A stretch of 64,000 nucleotides of DNA from Campylobacter porcelli (GCF_002139855.1 NZ_CP018789.1:310001-374000), one strand, 5' to 3'; positions 1-10,583 are shown, counted from the first letter of the stretch. A program made the numbers and translations. Notes: generated from the sequence alone by a model not told the origin.

Positions 1-1
1 C

Positions 2-223
2 CAGCAGCACATCACGCCAACCAATTTTACAGATCCAATGCAAGCAAAGATTATGAAATTTCTACCTTTGATATTTACATTTTTCTTTATTACATTCCCA
101 GCGGGGCTTACTCTTTATTGGTTTATAAACAACCTATGCTCTATAGCTCAGCAAATGGTCGTAAATAAAATATTTGAGCGTCATAAATCTCAAGAGATAG
201 CGGAGAAACACCATGGGAATTAA
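2..223 (+). CDS. yidC: Membrane protein insertase YidC, C-terminal end (partial)
   Basis: This is the last 73 codons of the inner-membrane insertase that helps Sec-dependent and Sec-independent proteins enter the membrane. The 5' part lies outside the window. The visible residues contain a hydrophobic segment ([20 protein letters not shown]) followed by the typical [14 protein letters not shown] helix of the YidC/Oxa1/Alb3 core, and a charged tail. It overlaps the following jag gene by 11 bp. The order yidC-jag-mnmE is the usual bacterial arrangement, which supports the call. Confidence 0.93.
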   Translation, partial: QQHITPTNFTDPMQAKIMKFLPLIFTFFFITFPAGLTLYWFINNLCSIAQQMVVNKIFERHKSQEIAEKHHGN

Positions 224-1097
224 GATTGAAGCTAAGGATTTACAAAGTGCTTATATAAAAGCAGCTAATGAGCTTAAATGCTCTGCTATAAATTTAGAAA
301 TTACACAGATAAAAGCAGCTAGAAAGGGATTTTTAGGCTTTTTTAAAAAAGATGGTATTTTTGAAGTATCTGTGAAAAAAGATGGTGAAAAAAGAGTTAA
401 AAAGCCAAAAAATGATCGCATTGAAAAGAGCATAAGGTGCGATAAAGCCCAAAAATTCACACACTCTAAATTTGAGCCAAGTAGCGAAGATAAATTTGAG
501 CCAAACATCACTATAACTCAAAGTGATACCCAAGCAGAAGCGCAATTTGCAAAACCAGCTAGAAAATCAACGCTAAATATAGACCAATCCATATTTGATT
601 CATTTCATAAAATTGATGATAATCAAACCGCAGTATCTTTGGATAATATCTTATTAGAGATTAGAGCTGGGCTTGATAGGCTATTTGGTGCTAGTTTATT
701 TGATATTCAGGTTAGCGAGCTATCAATTTATGACGCTGATACTATATATATCAAGCTTGATGGAGCTGATGCAGCACTAATGATAGGCAAGGAGGGCTAT
801 AGATATAAGGCTATTTCATATCTCATATTTAACTGGATTAATGCTAAATATAATAAAGGAATTCGCCTAGAGATAGCTGAATTTTTAAAAAACCAAGAGA
901 GCAGTATGGCTGTATATTTAAATGGAGTTATAGAAAGAGTAGAGCTAATTGGCAGGGCTCAAACCAAGCCTCTTGATGGGGTATTAGTTAAAATCGCTTT
1001 AGAGCAGTTAAGGCAGAGATTTCCAGATAAATATGTTGGAATTAAAAGTAGCGATGAAGGCAAATTCATTGTTATAAATGATTTTCATAAAAAATGA
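213..1097 (+). CDS. jag: RNA-binding protein Jag/KhpB
   Basis: The 294-residue protein has the three expected parts: an N-terminal Jag domain (about residues 1-50, with the conserved KKGFLGFF-like stretch seen here as [10 protein letters not shown]), a charged variable linker (about 55-150), then KH (about 160-235, GKEGYR loop) and R3H-like (about 240-294) RNA-binding domains. The family binds RNA with KhpA and influences cell division and envelope synthesis in other bacteria. A khpA gene is present at 10879. It overlaps mnmE by 4 bp (ATGA), so translation is probably coupled. Confidence 0.9.
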   Translation: MGIKIEAKDLQSAYIKAANELKCSAINLEITQIKAARKGFLGFFKKDGIFEVSVKKDGEKRVKKPKNDRIEKSIRCDKAQKFTHSKFEPSSEDKFEPNITITQSDTQAEAQFAKPARKSTLNIDQSIFDSFHKIDDNQTAVSLDNILLEIRAGLDRLFGASLFDIQVSELSIYDADTIYIKLDGADAALMIGKEGYRYKAISYLIFNWINAKYNKGIRLEIAEFLKNQESSMAVYLNGVIERVELIGRAQTKPLDGVLVKIALEQLRQRFPDKYVGIKSSDEGKFIVINDFHKK

Positions 1098-2404
1098 ATA
1101 TAGTAGCACTTGCAACCCCATATGGCATCGGAGCTATATCTATTATTAGACTTAGTGGCAAAGATGCCCTAAGCATAGCTAATAAAATTTGCGGTAATCT
1201 AACGCCTAGAGTAGCACATTTAAAGAAGCTAAAGGATAAATTTGACAATATCTTAGATGAGGCAATTGTGATATATTTTAAGGCTCCATTTAGCTTTACT
1301 GGTGAAGATGTGGTGGAGTTTCAGACTCATGGCGGAGTGGTTGTAGCAAATTTGATTATCGATGAGATATTATCTTATGGGGCTAGGGTTGCTAATCCTG
1401 GTGAATTTAGTAAAAAAGCGGTGCTAAATGACAAAATTGATCTAGCTAAGGCTGAGAGTATCCAAGGTCTTATAAATGCTAGAAGCGAAGGTGCGGCTAA
1501 GATTTTAGCTAGGGTTATGAGCGGGGAGTTGGCTAGATTTTGCGATACTTTGCGTGATGAGCTAATATCAGCTTTAGCTTATACTGAGACTTGTATTGAC
1601 TATGCTGATGATGATTTACCAGCTGATATAATGGAGCAAATCAAGCTAAAATTAGAGCAAATTTATTCAAAACTAGATAATATAATATCAATTTCAAATT
1701 CAAAAAAAGGTCTAATCGATGGCTACAAAGTAGCGATAATCGGCACCCCAAATGTAGGCAAAAGCTCCATTTTAAACTCACTTTTAAATTATGAAAGAGC
1801 CATAATTAGCAATACTCCAGGAACCACTAGAGATACTATCGAAGAGCAGATTAAAATCGGCACCCACTTAGTGCGTATAATCGATACTGCTGGTATTAGG
1901 CATAGCGATCACGATATAGAAAATATCGGTATAGAATACTCCAAAAGGGCCGCAAATAGCGCTGATATAATCATCTGTGTATTTGATAGCTCAAGGGTTG
2001 TAAATAGCGAAGATATGGAGATTTTGGATTTTGTAAATAGCTTAAATAAGAAGGTAATTTTTGTATTAAATAAATCTGATTTGGAATTTAAATTTGACCT
2101 TAATATTGATGGAATTTTACTTAGTGCAAAAGATAACTCTAATGCTTTAAAACTAGCAATCCAAGAATACTTAAATTCACAAGATACAAATGAGATAATG
2201 CTAAGCTCAAATAGGCAAATAAAAGCTTGTGATGATGCCAAAAGTGCGATAAATAGGGCTATTCATCTTTTAGATGATTCTGTGCTTGAGCTTTTTGCTT
2301 ATGAGATAAATAGAGCTATAAAAGAGATAGGAAGCATCACAAAACCGCTACAAAATTCGGAAATTTTAGATAAAATGTTTAGCAATTTTTGCTTAGGAAA
2401 ATAA
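1094..2404 (+). CDS. mnmE: tRNA uridine-5-carboxymethylaminomethyl modification GTPase MnmE
   Basis: MnmE acts with MnmG to modify the wobble uridine of certain tRNAs. The 436-residue product has the N-terminal tetrahydrofolate-binding domain, a helical domain, and an inserted Ras-like G domain with the P-loop GTPNVGKSS at 217-225, a TPGTTRD switch, DTAG and NKSD. It ends in FCLGK, supplying the conserved C-terminal Cys (433). The length is normal. It overlaps jag by 4 bp and is followed 22 bp later by purL. Confidence 0.95.
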   Translation: MNIVALATPYGIGAISIIRLSGKDALSIANKICGNLTPRVAHLKKLKDKFDNILDEAIVIYFKAPFSFTGEDVVEFQTHGGVVVANLIIDEILSYGARVANPGEFSKKAVLNDKIDLAKAESIQGLINARSEGAAKILARVMSGELARFCDTLRDELISALAYTETCIDYADDDLPADIMEQIKLKLEQIYSKLDNIISISNSKKGLIDGYKVAIIGTPNVGKSSILNSLLNYERAIISNTPGTTRDTIEEQIKIGTHLVRIIDTAGIRHSDHDIENIGIEYSKRAANSADIIICVFDSSRVVNSEDMEILDFVNSLNKKVIFVLNKSDLEFKFDLNIDGILLSAKDNSNALKLAIQEYLNSQDTNEIMLSSNRQIKACDDAKSAINRAIHLLDDSVLELFAYEINRAIKEIGSITKPLQNSEILDKMFSNFCLGK

Positions 2405-2425
2405 TTTTAAAAAGGGGATATAATA

Positions 2426-4621
2426 ATGGATAAAAAGACAATAGAAGCACATAAGATTAGCGATGATGAGTATAAAAAGATATTAGAGATTTTAGGGCGT
2501 GAGCCAAATTTACTTGAACTTGGTATATTTTCTGCGATGTGGAGTGAGCATTGTAGCTATAAATCAAGTAAAAAATATCTAAATGGCTTTCCGACTAAGG
2601 CTCCATGGGTACTTCAAGGTCCAGGCGAGAATGCTGGGGTGATAGATTGTGGCGATAGTATGGCAGCTGTATTTAAGATGGAGAGCCATAATCACCCAAG
2701 CTTTATTGAGCCATTTGCTGGTGCTGCAACTGGAGTTGGTGGTATATTTAGAGATATTTTTACCATGGGGGCTAGGGTTGAGGCGAGTATGAACTCACTT
2801 CGGTTTGGTCAAGTGCATGGCGATACAAAGATTAGTCGCCATCAACGCTATTTGGTAAAAGGCGTGGTATCTGGCATTAGCCACTATGGCAACTGTATGG
2901 GTGTGCCAACTATTGGCGGTGAAACCACATTTGATGAGAGCTTTAATGGTAATATTTTAGTCAATGCTTTTGGGCTTGGAATTTGTAAAAGTGATGAGAT
3001 ATTTTATGCTAAGGCTGAAGGGGTAGGAAACCCGGTTATATATGTTGGCTCAAAGACTGGTAGAGATGGTCTTGGTGGGGCTGTGATGTCAAGTGATAGC
3101 TTTAATGAAGAGAATAAATCTTTAAGGCCAACAGTGCAAGTTGGGGATCCATTTGCTGAAAAGCTCTTAATGGAGGCTTGCTTGGAGCTATTTAAATGCG
3201 ATTATATAGTTGGAATTCAAGATATGGGTGCAGCTGGACTTACATCAAGTAGCTTTGAGATGGCTGGTAGAAGCGGTAGCGGTATGAAGCTATATTTAGA
3301 TAGAGTTCCTATGCGTGAAAGTGGAATGACGCCATATGAATTAATGCTTAGCGAGTCTCAAGAAAGAATGCTAATTTGTGCTAAAAAGGGTTGTGAAGAT
3401 AAGATAAAAGCGATATTTGATAAATGGGATTTAGATGCTGAGATTATAGGAGAAGTAACTGATAGTGGCATAATGGAGCTATACTGGCATAATGAGTTAG
3501 CTGGTAGCGTGCCAATAGCTCCACTTAGCGAGGCCGCACCAATACTAAATCGCCCAACTAGCAGACCAAAATATCTTGATGAGATCGCAAATATAAATTT
3601 AAATAATATATCAAAAATCAGCAATCAAGAGGCCTTTGAGCTATTAATCAAAGATTTAAATGTGGCAAATAAGAGTTTTATTTATGATCAATATGACTCA
3701 ACAGTAGGCACAAATGTGATTAAAAAAGCTGGTAAATTGGGTGCTGCTGTAATGAGAATTAAGCAAAATGGCAAGTCAATTGCTATGGGCATGGAGTGTA
3801 ATACAAGGCATAATTATGTAAATCCTAAAATCGGCGCTGCAGCTGCAGTCGCAGCTAGTGGGCGAAAGGTGGCTATGAGTGGTGCAACTCCGCTTGCGAT
3901 TACTGATTGTCTAAACTATGGTAATCCGCAAAATCCAGAGGTTATGTGGCAGTTCGCACAAGGTTGCGAAGGGATTAAAGAGGCGTGTGCAAAGCTAAAT
4001 ACTCCAGTAGTTAGCGGTAATGTAAGCTTGTATAATGAGACAGATGGAGTTAGTATCCAGCCTACACCAAGCATAGTATCAGTAGGCGTAGGAGATGATG
4101 CTAAAAATAGCTTGATTAGCGAATTTAGCGGTGAAAATGTGAGTGTTTATCTACTTGGTAAGACTACTGGCGAGTTTGCAGGGTCGCTATATATGAAGGT
4201 GGTGGCAAATTTATGCGCTGGAGAGTTAAAAGAGATAGATTATAAGGCTGAAAGAGCACTTTGGGATTTGGTTATTGAGGCTAATAAAGATAGAGTATTG
4301 GAGTTTGCAAATAGCGTTGGAGTAGGTGGTATCGCCATTACTTTAGCCAAGATGGCAGCGGTTAGCTCTATTGGTTTTAATGGCAAAATAGAGCTTAAAG
4401 ATAGTCGCTTTATATTTGATGAGAGCTTTTCTAGGGCAGTTGTAGGGGTTAGAGATGAGCTTAAATTTAAAGAGTTAGCTAAGAAATATGGGATTGAATT
4501 TATTAAAATTGGCTTAAGTGGTGGCGATGAGTTTGTTTTAAATGATATTAAAATTAGCTTAAAAGATCTACAAAATATCTATTTTAGCGAGTTTGCTGCT
4601 GTTATTAAAAGTGAAGATTGA
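2426..4621 (+). CDS. purL: Phosphoribosylformylglycinamidine synthase subunit PurL
   Basis: PurL converts FGAR to FGAM in purine biosynthesis, taking ammonia from a PurQ/PurS complex. At 731 residues this is the small PurL of the three-subunit enzyme, not the ~1300-residue fused form. Visible motifs include WSEHCSYKSSK near the N-terminus, KMESHNHPS, the GGxxRDI loop (GGIFRDIFTMGAR), and GAAGLTSSSFEMA. A strong GGGGA-type ribosome-binding site lies upstream. Its TGA stop overlaps the start of the next gene. purH follows one gene later, so purine genes are clustered here. Confidence 0.95.
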   Translation: MDKKTIEAHKISDDEYKKILEILGREPNLLELGIFSAMWSEHCSYKSSKKYLNGFPTKAPWVLQGPGENAGVIDCGDSMAAVFKMESHNHPSFIEPFAGAATGVGGIFRDIFTMGARVEASMNSLRFGQVHGDTKISRHQRYLVKGVVSGISHYGNCMGVPTIGGETTFDESFNGNILVNAFGLGICKSDEIFYAKAEGVGNPVIYVGSKTGRDGLGGAVMSSDSFNEENKSLRPTVQVGDPFAEKLLMEACLELFKCDYIVGIQDMGAAGLTSSSFEMAGRSGSGMKLYLDRVPMRESGMTPYELMLSESQERMLICAKKGCEDKIKAIFDKWDLDAEIIGEVTDSGIMELYWHNELAGSVPIAPLSEAAPILNRPTSRPKYLDEIANINLNNISKISNQEAFELLIKDLNVANKSFIYDQYDSTVGTNVIKKAGKLGAAVMRIKQNGKSIAMGMECNTRHNYVNPKIGAAAAVAASGRKVAMSGATPLAITDCLNYGNPQNPEVMWQFAQGCEGIKEACAKLNTPVVSGNVSLYNETDGVSIQPTPSIVSVGVGDDAKNSLISEFSGENVSVYLLGKTTGEFAGSLYMKVVANLCAGELKEIDYKAERALWDLVIEANKDRVLEFANSVGVGGIAITLAKMAAVSSIGFNGKIELKDSRFIFDESFSRAVVGVRDELKFKELAKKYGIEFIKIGLSGGDEFVLNDIKISLKDLQNIYFSEFAAVIKSED

Positions 4622-5334
4622 TAGTGCATATATTTTTAATTTTAATCGGCGTTATTATTATATTTTGGCTACTTGGTCGTGGATTTACTAACTCAAGCTT
4701 AAGGATTAACAAACTCCAATATGATGATGCTAAATATCTAATTATGCTAACGGCAAAGGTCGCTAAAAGCGATGGAGCTGTGAGTAAGGATGAGGCTAAT
4801 TATATATCGCTTTTATTAGATGATATTTGTTTAAAGCTTGGTAATAGAGATGTTAGAGCCAAGTTAAAAGATATATATCTTTATTATAAAGATAATCAAA
4901 GCTCAGCCTACGCAATTGCTAAAGAGTATAGGCAAAGGCTAGGATTTAGTCAAAATATTTGGATAAATCGTGTAGTGTTTTTTATGAATTTAGCCTATAT
5001 CGATGGGGAATTTAATAGCGATGAGAGAGAAATTTTACGCGAAATTTGCGATGGATTTGCTATTAATAAGAGCATTGTAGAAGAGCTTTTTTCTCATTTT
5101 GAGGCTGAATTTAAGAATTTATCCAAAGAGCATAGCATTGACCCATATGAGATTTTAGAGGTTTCAAAAGATGCTAGTTTTGAAGAGATTAAAGCTAGTC
5201 ATAGGAGATTATCTAGGCAGTATCATCCAGATTTTATGATGGATAAGAGCGATGATATTATAAGCCAAGCGACTAAGAAAATGCAGCAAATAAATGAAGC
5301 ATATGAGATATTAAAAAATAAATTTAATAAATAA
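4618..5334 (+). CDS. TerB/DnaJ-domain membrane-anchored co-chaperone (DjlA-like)
   Basis: The 238-residue protein has an N-terminal membrane segment (about 3-19), a TerB/DjlA-like acidic helical domain (about 40-160, with KVAKSDGAVSKDEA and YIDGEFNSDE, the paired Asp-rich motifs of this family) and a C-terminal J domain with HPD at 203-205. J domains stimulate DnaK. The start is a TTG overlapping the purL stop; a GTG two codons downstream is an alternative. It sits between purL and purH, probably co-transcribed, but no purine role follows from that. Confidence 0.8.
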   Translation: MIVHIFLILIGVIIIFWLLGRGFTNSSLRINKLQYDDAKYLIMLTAKVAKSDGAVSKDEANYISLLLDDICLKLGNRDVRAKLKDIYLYYKDNQSSAYAIAKEYRQRLGFSQNIWINRVVFFMNLAYIDGEFNSDEREILREICDGFAINKSIVEELFSHFEAEFKNLSKEHSIDPYEILEVSKDASFEEIKASHRRLSRQYHPDFMMDKSDDIISQATKKMQQINEAYEILKNKFNK

Positions 5335-5343
5335 GGAGGATTT

Positions 5344-6876
5344 ATGAGAGCTTTAATTAGTGTAAGTGATAAGAGCGGTGTGGTGGAGTTTGCCTTAGGG
5401 CTTGAGGCTTTGGGCTTTGAGATTTTAAGTACAGGTGGGACATATAAAACTTTAAAAGATAGTGGCATAAAAGTTATAGAAGTTAGCCAATTTACCGCTA
5501 GTCCTGAGATGTTTGAAGGTAGGGTTAAAACCTTACATCCAAAGATTCATGGCGGTATCTTACATAAAAGAGATGACACTAATCACATAGAACAAGCTAA
5601 TAAATATGATATTAAGGCAATTGATTTAGTTTGTGTAAATTTATACCCTTTTAAAGAGACTACAATCCGCACAGATGATTTTAATGAGATTATCGAAAAT
5701 ATAGATATTGGTGGCCCTGCTATGGTGCGAAGTGCTGCTAAAAATTTCAAAGATGTGTTAATCGTTACTGATGTGAATGATTATGAAATAGTGCTAAAAT
5801 CACTAAAAGATGGTAGCGATAGCTATGAATTTAGACGGGATTTGATGATAAAAGCATATGAACATACAGCCTCATATGACTCAATGATAGCTAACTATAT
5901 GAATGAGAGATTTAAGGGTGGATTTGGTGCTAAGAGATTTATAACTGGCTCAAAGGTATTTGATACAAGATATGGTGAAAATCCACACCAAAAGGGCGCT
6001 GCGTATGAATTTGATAGCTTTTTAAGTTTAAATTTCACTCAATTAAAAGGCGAAGCAAGCTTTAATAATATGACTGATATTAATTCAGCCGTGGCGATAG
6101 CTTCATCATTTGGTAAGGCTCCAGCGGTGGCTATTTGTAAGCATGCTAATCCATGCGGTTTTGCTATTGGAGAAAATGAGCTAGATAGCTATATCAAAGC
6201 ACTTAAGTGCGATTCAGTTAGTGCTTTTGGTGGCGTGGTGGCGATAAATGGAACTCTTACAAAGGAGCTAGCTTTAAAAACTAAAGAGATATTTATAGAG
6301 GTTATAATTGCTGCAAATGTAGAAGATGGGGTTTTAGAGCTTTATAGTGATAAAAAACGCACTAAAATCTTTACGCAAAATAATAAATTTTTAGTAACTT
6401 CGGGATATAAATGGGACTTTAAACACATTGATGGGGGGTTTGTCTTTCAAGAAAAAGATAGCCTAAATGATAGCGAAGTTGATAATGCTAAACAAGTTAC
6501 TATAAAAGCAGCAAATCCTAGTGAAATTACAGATCTTAAAATAGCGTGGAAGATAGCAGCATTAACTAAATCAAACTGCGTTGTCTATGTCAAAGATAGC
6601 ACACTTTTAGCAATTGGTATGGGTATGACTAGTAGGGTTGATGCGGCTCGTGCAGCGGTGGCAAAGGCTAATGATATGGGGATAGATTTAAAGGGTTGTG
6701 CGTTAGCTAGTGAGGCGTTTTTCCCTTTTGCTGATAGTATAGAGATAGCTGCTAGTGTGGGCGTGGCTAATGTAATTCAGCCAGGTGGCTCAATCCGAGA
6801 TGATGAGGTGATAGAAGCTGCCAATAAAGCTAGAATGAGTATGTATTTTACTGGCATTAGACACTTCTTGCATTGA
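5344..6876 (+). CDS. purH: Bifunctional AICAR transformylase/IMP cyclohydrolase PurH
   Basis: PurH carries out the last two steps to IMP. The 510-residue protein begins with the MGS-like cyclohydrolase domain ([27 protein letters not shown]) and continues with the AICAR transformylase domain containing the catalytic KHANPCG motif (Lys266-His267). The end, near [12 protein letters not shown] and IRHFLH, is full length. An AAGGAGG ribosome-binding site (5334-5340) precedes the ATG. It is the last gene of the block before a strong hairpin. Confidence 0.95.
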   Translation: MRALISVSDKSGVVEFALGLEALGFEILSTGGTYKTLKDSGIKVIEVSQFTASPEMFEGRVKTLHPKIHGGILHKRDDTNHIEQANKYDIKAIDLVCVNLYPFKETTIRTDDFNEIIENIDIGGPAMVRSAAKNFKDVLIVTDVNDYEIVLKSLKDGSDSYEFRRDLMIKAYEHTASYDSMIANYMNERFKGGFGAKRFITGSKVFDTRYGENPHQKGAAYEFDSFLSLNFTQLKGEASFNNMTDINSAVAIASSFGKAPAVAICKHANPCGFAIGENELDSYIKALKCDSVSAFGGVVAINGTLTKELALKTKEIFIEVIIAANVEDGVLELYSDKKRTKIFTQNNKFLVTSGYKWDFKHIDGGFVFQEKDSLNDSEVDNAKQVTIKAANPSEITDLKIAWKIAALTKSNCVVYVKDSTLLAIGMGMTSRVDAARAAVAKANDMGIDLKGCALASEAFFPFADSIEIAASVGVANVIQPGGSIRDDEVIEAANKARMSMYFTGIRHFLH

Positions 6877-6879
6877 TTA

Positions 6880-6916
6880 AATTTAAGGTAAATTTATATT
6901 TAATTTACCTTAAATT
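6880..6916. terminator. Hairpin after purH
   Basis: A perfect 15-bp stem (6880-6894 with 6902-6916) and a 7-nt loop lie 3 bp after the purH stop. The stem is AT-rich apart from the central AAGGT/ACCTT, and no long U run follows, so termination strength is uncertain. Confidence 0.55.
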
Positions 6917-6930
6917 AAGGGTCTATTTAT

Positions 6931-6967
6931 CTCATTAAACTTTTAATAAGAGTTTAATGAGTATAAT
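6931..6967 (+). promoter_or_regulatory. 11-9-11 inverted repeat abutting the -10 box of the chemoreceptor gene
   Basis: CTCATTAAACT (6931-6941) and AGTTTAATGAG (6951-6961) are a perfect inverted repeat with a 9-bp spacer. The next base begins a perfect TATAAT (6962-6967), 30 bp before the ATG at 6998. The repeat would cover the -35 region, so an operator for a dimeric regulator is the natural reading. The regulator is not identifiable from this window. Confidence 0.6.
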
Positions 6968-6997
6968 TTCACTATATCTTCTTTCAAGGCAGACAGC

Positions 6998-8587
6998 ATG
7001 ATAAATACTATAGGTAAAAAGATAGTTTTTAGTATTGTCGCAGTTTTATTTATAAGTTTTATAGCTATGCAATTTATCATCATAGCTCAATTTAATAACT
7101 CATCTACACAGATTACCAAAGATAGCTTAAATATGCTTAGCTCATCTATATTTCAGACAGTTCAGACTGCTATGAATACTGGTGATCCACAAATAATAGA
7201 AAAATCAATCCACGATGCAAGCTTAATCCAAGGTGTGGCATCTTTAAAAATATACCGCTCAGATACTGTATCAGAAGGTTTTGGTCTTGAAAAGGTAGCG
7301 CCTAAAGATGATATAATAAAATCACAATTTATAAATCCTAAAAATTATACTCAAACTATAAAAACACAAGATAATCACACATTACGATTAGTCACTCCAA
7401 TCATTGCTAAGAGTGAGTGTATAGCTTGTCATACTCTTTCTAAAGAAAATGATGTTTTAGGCGTTATGGATCTATCATACTCTTTGAATGCTATGGATAA
7501 AGATTTAAGAGATAAGAGCGTTATGTTTTTATTGATATTTGCTATATCTTTGATTTTAACAGCTATTATAGTTTTGGTGGTATTAAAAAGGGTTGTTATA
7601 ACTCCTGTGTTAGAGCTTTTAAATCGTGCTAAAGATTTAAGCAGTGGAGATGGTGATTTAAGTGCTAGAATATCTATAAAAAGCAGCGATGAGATCGGGC
7701 AAACTTGTAAGCATATAAATCTCTTTATAGAAAAAATTCAAGATATAGTCAAAAAGGCTCAAAGTAGTGCTAAAAGCGTAGAGAGCCAGACACTAACCTT
7801 ACACGATAACGCTTCCATACTCCTTAGCAGCACAGAAGATGGAAAAGATAAGGCTAGAAGCTCATATGCTATTAGTAAAAGTATATCTGATGAGCTTGAG
7901 ATTTCAACGGATAAATCCACCCAGGCAGCTGGTGCAAACAAGCAGTCATATGATGAGTTAGAAGAGATGATACAATCATTAAGCGAGGTTGTAACTCACC
8001 TAAATGAAGCAAATGCTAAAGAGCAAGAGGTAGCACAAAAAACCATAAGCGTAGTTAGCCAAACCAAAGATATGAAAAAAGTTTTAGATATTATAGGCGA
8101 TATAGCAGACCAGACAAATTTACTTGCTTTAAATGCGGCCATAGAAGCAGCTAGAGCTGGAGAGATGGGAAGGGGCTTTGCTGTAGTTGCTGAAGAGGTC
8201 AGAGTGCTAGCTGAAAAGACAAATGAATCCTTAGGTGGTATAAATTTAAATGCTAAAAATATGATAGAATCTACTACAGAGCTTGGAAATGCATTAAATG
8301 AAAATGCTAAAAACATTGCTTTAATTAGCAAAAGTGCCAATGAGCTTATGGATAGAGCAAGATCTACTCAAACAGCCACAAATGAATCCATGCAAATAGT
8401 TCAAGAGGTATCGGCTATGGCTACTGATATTAGCAAAAAGATTAAAAAGCTATTAGATCAATCTGAAGAATCTGTAGAGACTTTTGATAATAATGCTAAG
8501 ATAGTTAATCAATTCTTAGATGTATCTACGAATTTAAAAGATGTAGCAACCAGACTTGAAGTTGATTTAAGTAAATTTAAAACTTGA
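6998..8587 (+). CDS. Methyl-accepting chemotaxis protein with CxxCH-containing periplasmic sensor
   Basis: The 529-residue receptor has TM1 (about 8-31), a periplasmic sensor (about 32-172), TM2 (about 173-196), a HAMP domain (about 197-250) and a long methyl-accepting coiled coil. The signalling tip is seen as [20 protein letters not shown]. The sensor contains CIACH (141-145), the covalent haem c attachment motif, directly after a TPI segment. Other bacterial chemoreceptors with haem in the sensor respond to redox or gases; that this one does is inference. No C-terminal CheR-docking pentapeptide is seen. It is monocistronic with its own promoter. Confidence 0.88.
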   Translation: MINTIGKKIVFSIVAVLFISFIAMQFIIIAQFNNSSTQITKDSLNMLSSSIFQTVQTAMNTGDPQIIEKSIHDASLIQGVASLKIYRSDTVSEGFGLEKVAPKDDIIKSQFINPKNYTQTIKTQDNHTLRLVTPIIAKSECIACHTLSKENDVLGVMDLSYSLNAMDKDLRDKSVMFLLIFAISLILTAIIVLVVLKRVVITPVLELLNRAKDLSSGDGDLSARISIKSSDEIGQTCKHINLFIEKIQDIVKKAQSSAKSVESQTLTLHDNASILLSSTEDGKDKARSSYAISKSISDELEISTDKSTQAAGANKQSYDELEEMIQSLSEVVTHLNEANAKEQEVAQKTISVVSQTKDMKKVLDIIGDIADQTNLLALNAAIEAARAGEMGRGFAVVAEEVRVLAEKTNESLGGINLNAKNMIESTTELGNALNENAKNIALISKSANELMDRARSTQTATNESMQIVQEVSAMATDISKKIKKLLDQSEESVETFDNNAKIVNQFLDVSTNLKDVATRLEVDLSKFKT

Positions 8588-8697
8588 TTTTAAGCTCTCT
8601 TTGGGCGACTATTTATTTATAATTTTTATTGTAAATTTAATTATAATTAATATTTTAGAGTTAAAATTCATAAATTAAAAAATATTAAGGATATTTT

Positions 8698-9102
8698 ATG
8701 AAAGGTATGGGAGAACCAAGAATTAAAATCGTAGCTATGCCTAGCGATACAAACCCAGCTGGAAATATTTTTGGTGGTTGGATTTTATCACAAATAGACT
8801 TAGCTGGAGCAATTGCAGCTAGAGAGTTAGCCCCAATTAGGGTTGTTACAATATCGATGAAAGAGGTTATATTCAAAGAGCCAGTATTTATAGGTGATAT
8901 TGTTAGTTGCTATGCTAAAATCACAAATGTAGGTAGCACCTCTATCACAACAAGAGTTAAAGTTGTCGTCCAAAGATTAAATGCTCAAGGATTTTGTGAG
9001 TGCGTCCCAGTAACTACTGCTGAGGTTACATATGTAAGCGTAGATGAAAAAGGGGAGAAAAAGAGCATAGATAATGATCTAAAGCGACTTCATGGTTTTT
9101 AA
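8698..9102 (+). CDS. Acyl-CoA thioesterase, hotdog fold (YciA-like)
   Basis: The 134-residue protein matches the short YciA-type acyl-CoA thioesterases: PSDTNPAGNIFGGWILSQIDLAGAIAA carries the conserved N-P-x-G-x-x-F-G-G-W signature with the catalytic Asp in the following helix. These enzymes hydrolyse acyl-CoAs in the cytoplasm as hexamers. It stands alone between the chemoreceptor and ffh, preceded by an AAGGA site and followed by a terminator hairpin. Confidence 0.88.
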   Translation: MKGMGEPRIKIVAMPSDTNPAGNIFGGWILSQIDLAGAIAARELAPIRVVTISMKEVIFKEPVFIGDIVSCYAKITNVGSTSITTRVKVVVQRLNAQGFCECVPVTTAEVTYVSVDEKGEKKSIDNDLKRLHGF

Positions 9103-9103
9103 T

Positions 9104-9133
9104 ATTTAGCTACCTTTTTTTGGGTGGCTAAAT
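9104..9133 (+). terminator. Rho-independent terminator after the thioesterase
   Basis: ATTTAGCTACC (9104-9114) pairs with GGTGGCTAAAT (9123-9133) with one G-U pair. The loop is T-rich and the stem is followed by TTAATTT. Confidence 0.6.
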
Positions 9134-9236
9134 TTAATTTATTATACTATCTCCAATTAGCATTACGATTAAAGAATTTTAAAGTAAATAAAAGATATAA
9201 TTAGCTCCTTTTAATAAAAATTAATAAAGGTAAATT

Positions 9237-10583
9237 GTGTTTGAACTTATTGGCGAGTCGCTAAAATCAGCTGTAAATAAACTTAAATTTGTCGATGATG
9301 AGAAGGCTTTAAAAAATGCGTTAGAGACGCTTAAAAAGTCGCTATTAAAAGCTGATGTATATCATAAGGTTACTAAAGAGTTAGTAGCTCTTGTAGAGTC
9401 TGATATGAAAAAGGGCGCTATAGGTCAAAAGCAATTTTTAGATAGTATAAAATCAAATTTAACAAATATCTTAACCGCCCCAAATGATGGAAATAAGGGT
9501 AGTGGCTTTGTTTTTGCTTCTAATCCACCAACTATTGTATTGATGGCTGGTTTGCAAGGTGGTGGAAAAACCACAACTACTATTAAACTAGCAAGTTATC
9601 TAAAAGCTCGTAAAAAACGCGTTCTTGTCGCTGCTGCTGATTTGCAGCGTTTAGCAGCGGTTGAGCAGCTTAGACAACTATGTAGTGCTAATGAGATTGA
9701 GCTATTTAGCATTGATGGAGAGAATAATCCAGTAAATGTAGCCAAAGAGGCGCTTAAAAAGGCTAAAGATGCTCTTTATGATGTGCTTTTAGTCGATACT
9801 GCTGGTCGCTTGGCAATTGATGAGGCTTTAATGAGTGAGCTAAAAGAGATTAAAACCGCATTAAATCCGCACGAAATATTCTATGTAGCTGATGCTATGA
9901 GTGGTCAAGATGGCGTTCGCACCGCAGCTAGCTTTAATGAAGCTCTTGGCATAACAGGAGTGATTTTAAGCAAATTTGATGCTGACACAAAAGGCGGTGT
10001 GGCAATTGGTATAGCCCATCAAGTGGGAATTCCGCTTAGATTTGTTGGTGTTGGTGAGAAAGTAGCAGATCTTGAGAGCTTTATCCCAGATAGGATTGTA
10101 GGTAGGATTCTTGGCGAAGGGGATCTTGCGACTTTGGCTGAAAAGGCATCAACGATAATTGATGAAAAAGAGGCTAAAAAACTTAATAAAAAGATTAAAA
10201 AGGGAGAATTTAATTTCAATGATTTTATCGCTCAACTTGAGAGTGTTAAAAAACTTGGAAGTATGAAGAGTTTAATAGGTATGATACCAGGTCTTGGGGG
10301 TATGGCTAATCAGTTAAAAGATATAGATTTGGATAATTCAGATCAGATAAAACATATAAAAGCTATGATAAACTCGATGACACCAAAAGAGAGAGAGAAT
10401 CCTGATTTATTAAATAACGCTAGAAAACGCAGGATAGCAGCTGGAGCTGGACTAGATCAGATGAGTGTAAATAGATTTTTAAAGCAGTTTAGCAGTGCGG
10501 CAAAATTAGCCAAAAAATTCTCAAATAAAGATAGTATGAAAGGCTTTGCTAATATGCTAGCAAATGCTAATCGCCCTAGATAA
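9237..10583 (+). CDS. ffh: Signal recognition particle protein Ffh
   Basis: Ffh binds signal sequences at the ribosome and targets them to FtsY and SecYEG. The 448-residue protein has the N domain, a G domain with GLQGGGKTTTT (105-115), the DTAGR motif and SKFDADTKGG, and a Met-rich M domain ending near MANQ...NRFLKQF. The start is GTG, preceded by an AAAGG site; residues MFELIGESL are typical for the family start. It heads the rpsP-khpA-rimM-trmD-rplS operon, a common arrangement. Confidence 0.96.
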   Translation: MFELIGESLKSAVNKLKFVDDEKALKNALETLKKSLLKADVYHKVTKELVALVESDMKKGAIGQKQFLDSIKSNLTNILTAPNDGNKGSGFVFASNPPTIVLMAGLQGGGKTTTTIKLASYLKARKKRVLVAAADLQRLAAVEQLRQLCSANEIELFSIDGENNPVNVAKEALKKAKDALYDVLLVDTAGRLAIDEALMSELKEIKTALNPHEIFYVADAMSGQDGVRTAASFNEALGITGVILSKFDADTKGGVAIGIAHQVGIPLRFVGVGEKVADLESFIPDRIVGRILGEGDLATLAEKASTIIDEKEAKKLNKKIKKGEFNFNDFIAQLESVKKLGSMKSLIGMIPGLGGMANQLKDIDLDNSDQIKHIKAMINSMTPKERENPDLLNNARKRRIAAGAGLDQMSVNRFLKQFSSAAKLAKKFSNKDSMKGFANMLANANRPR

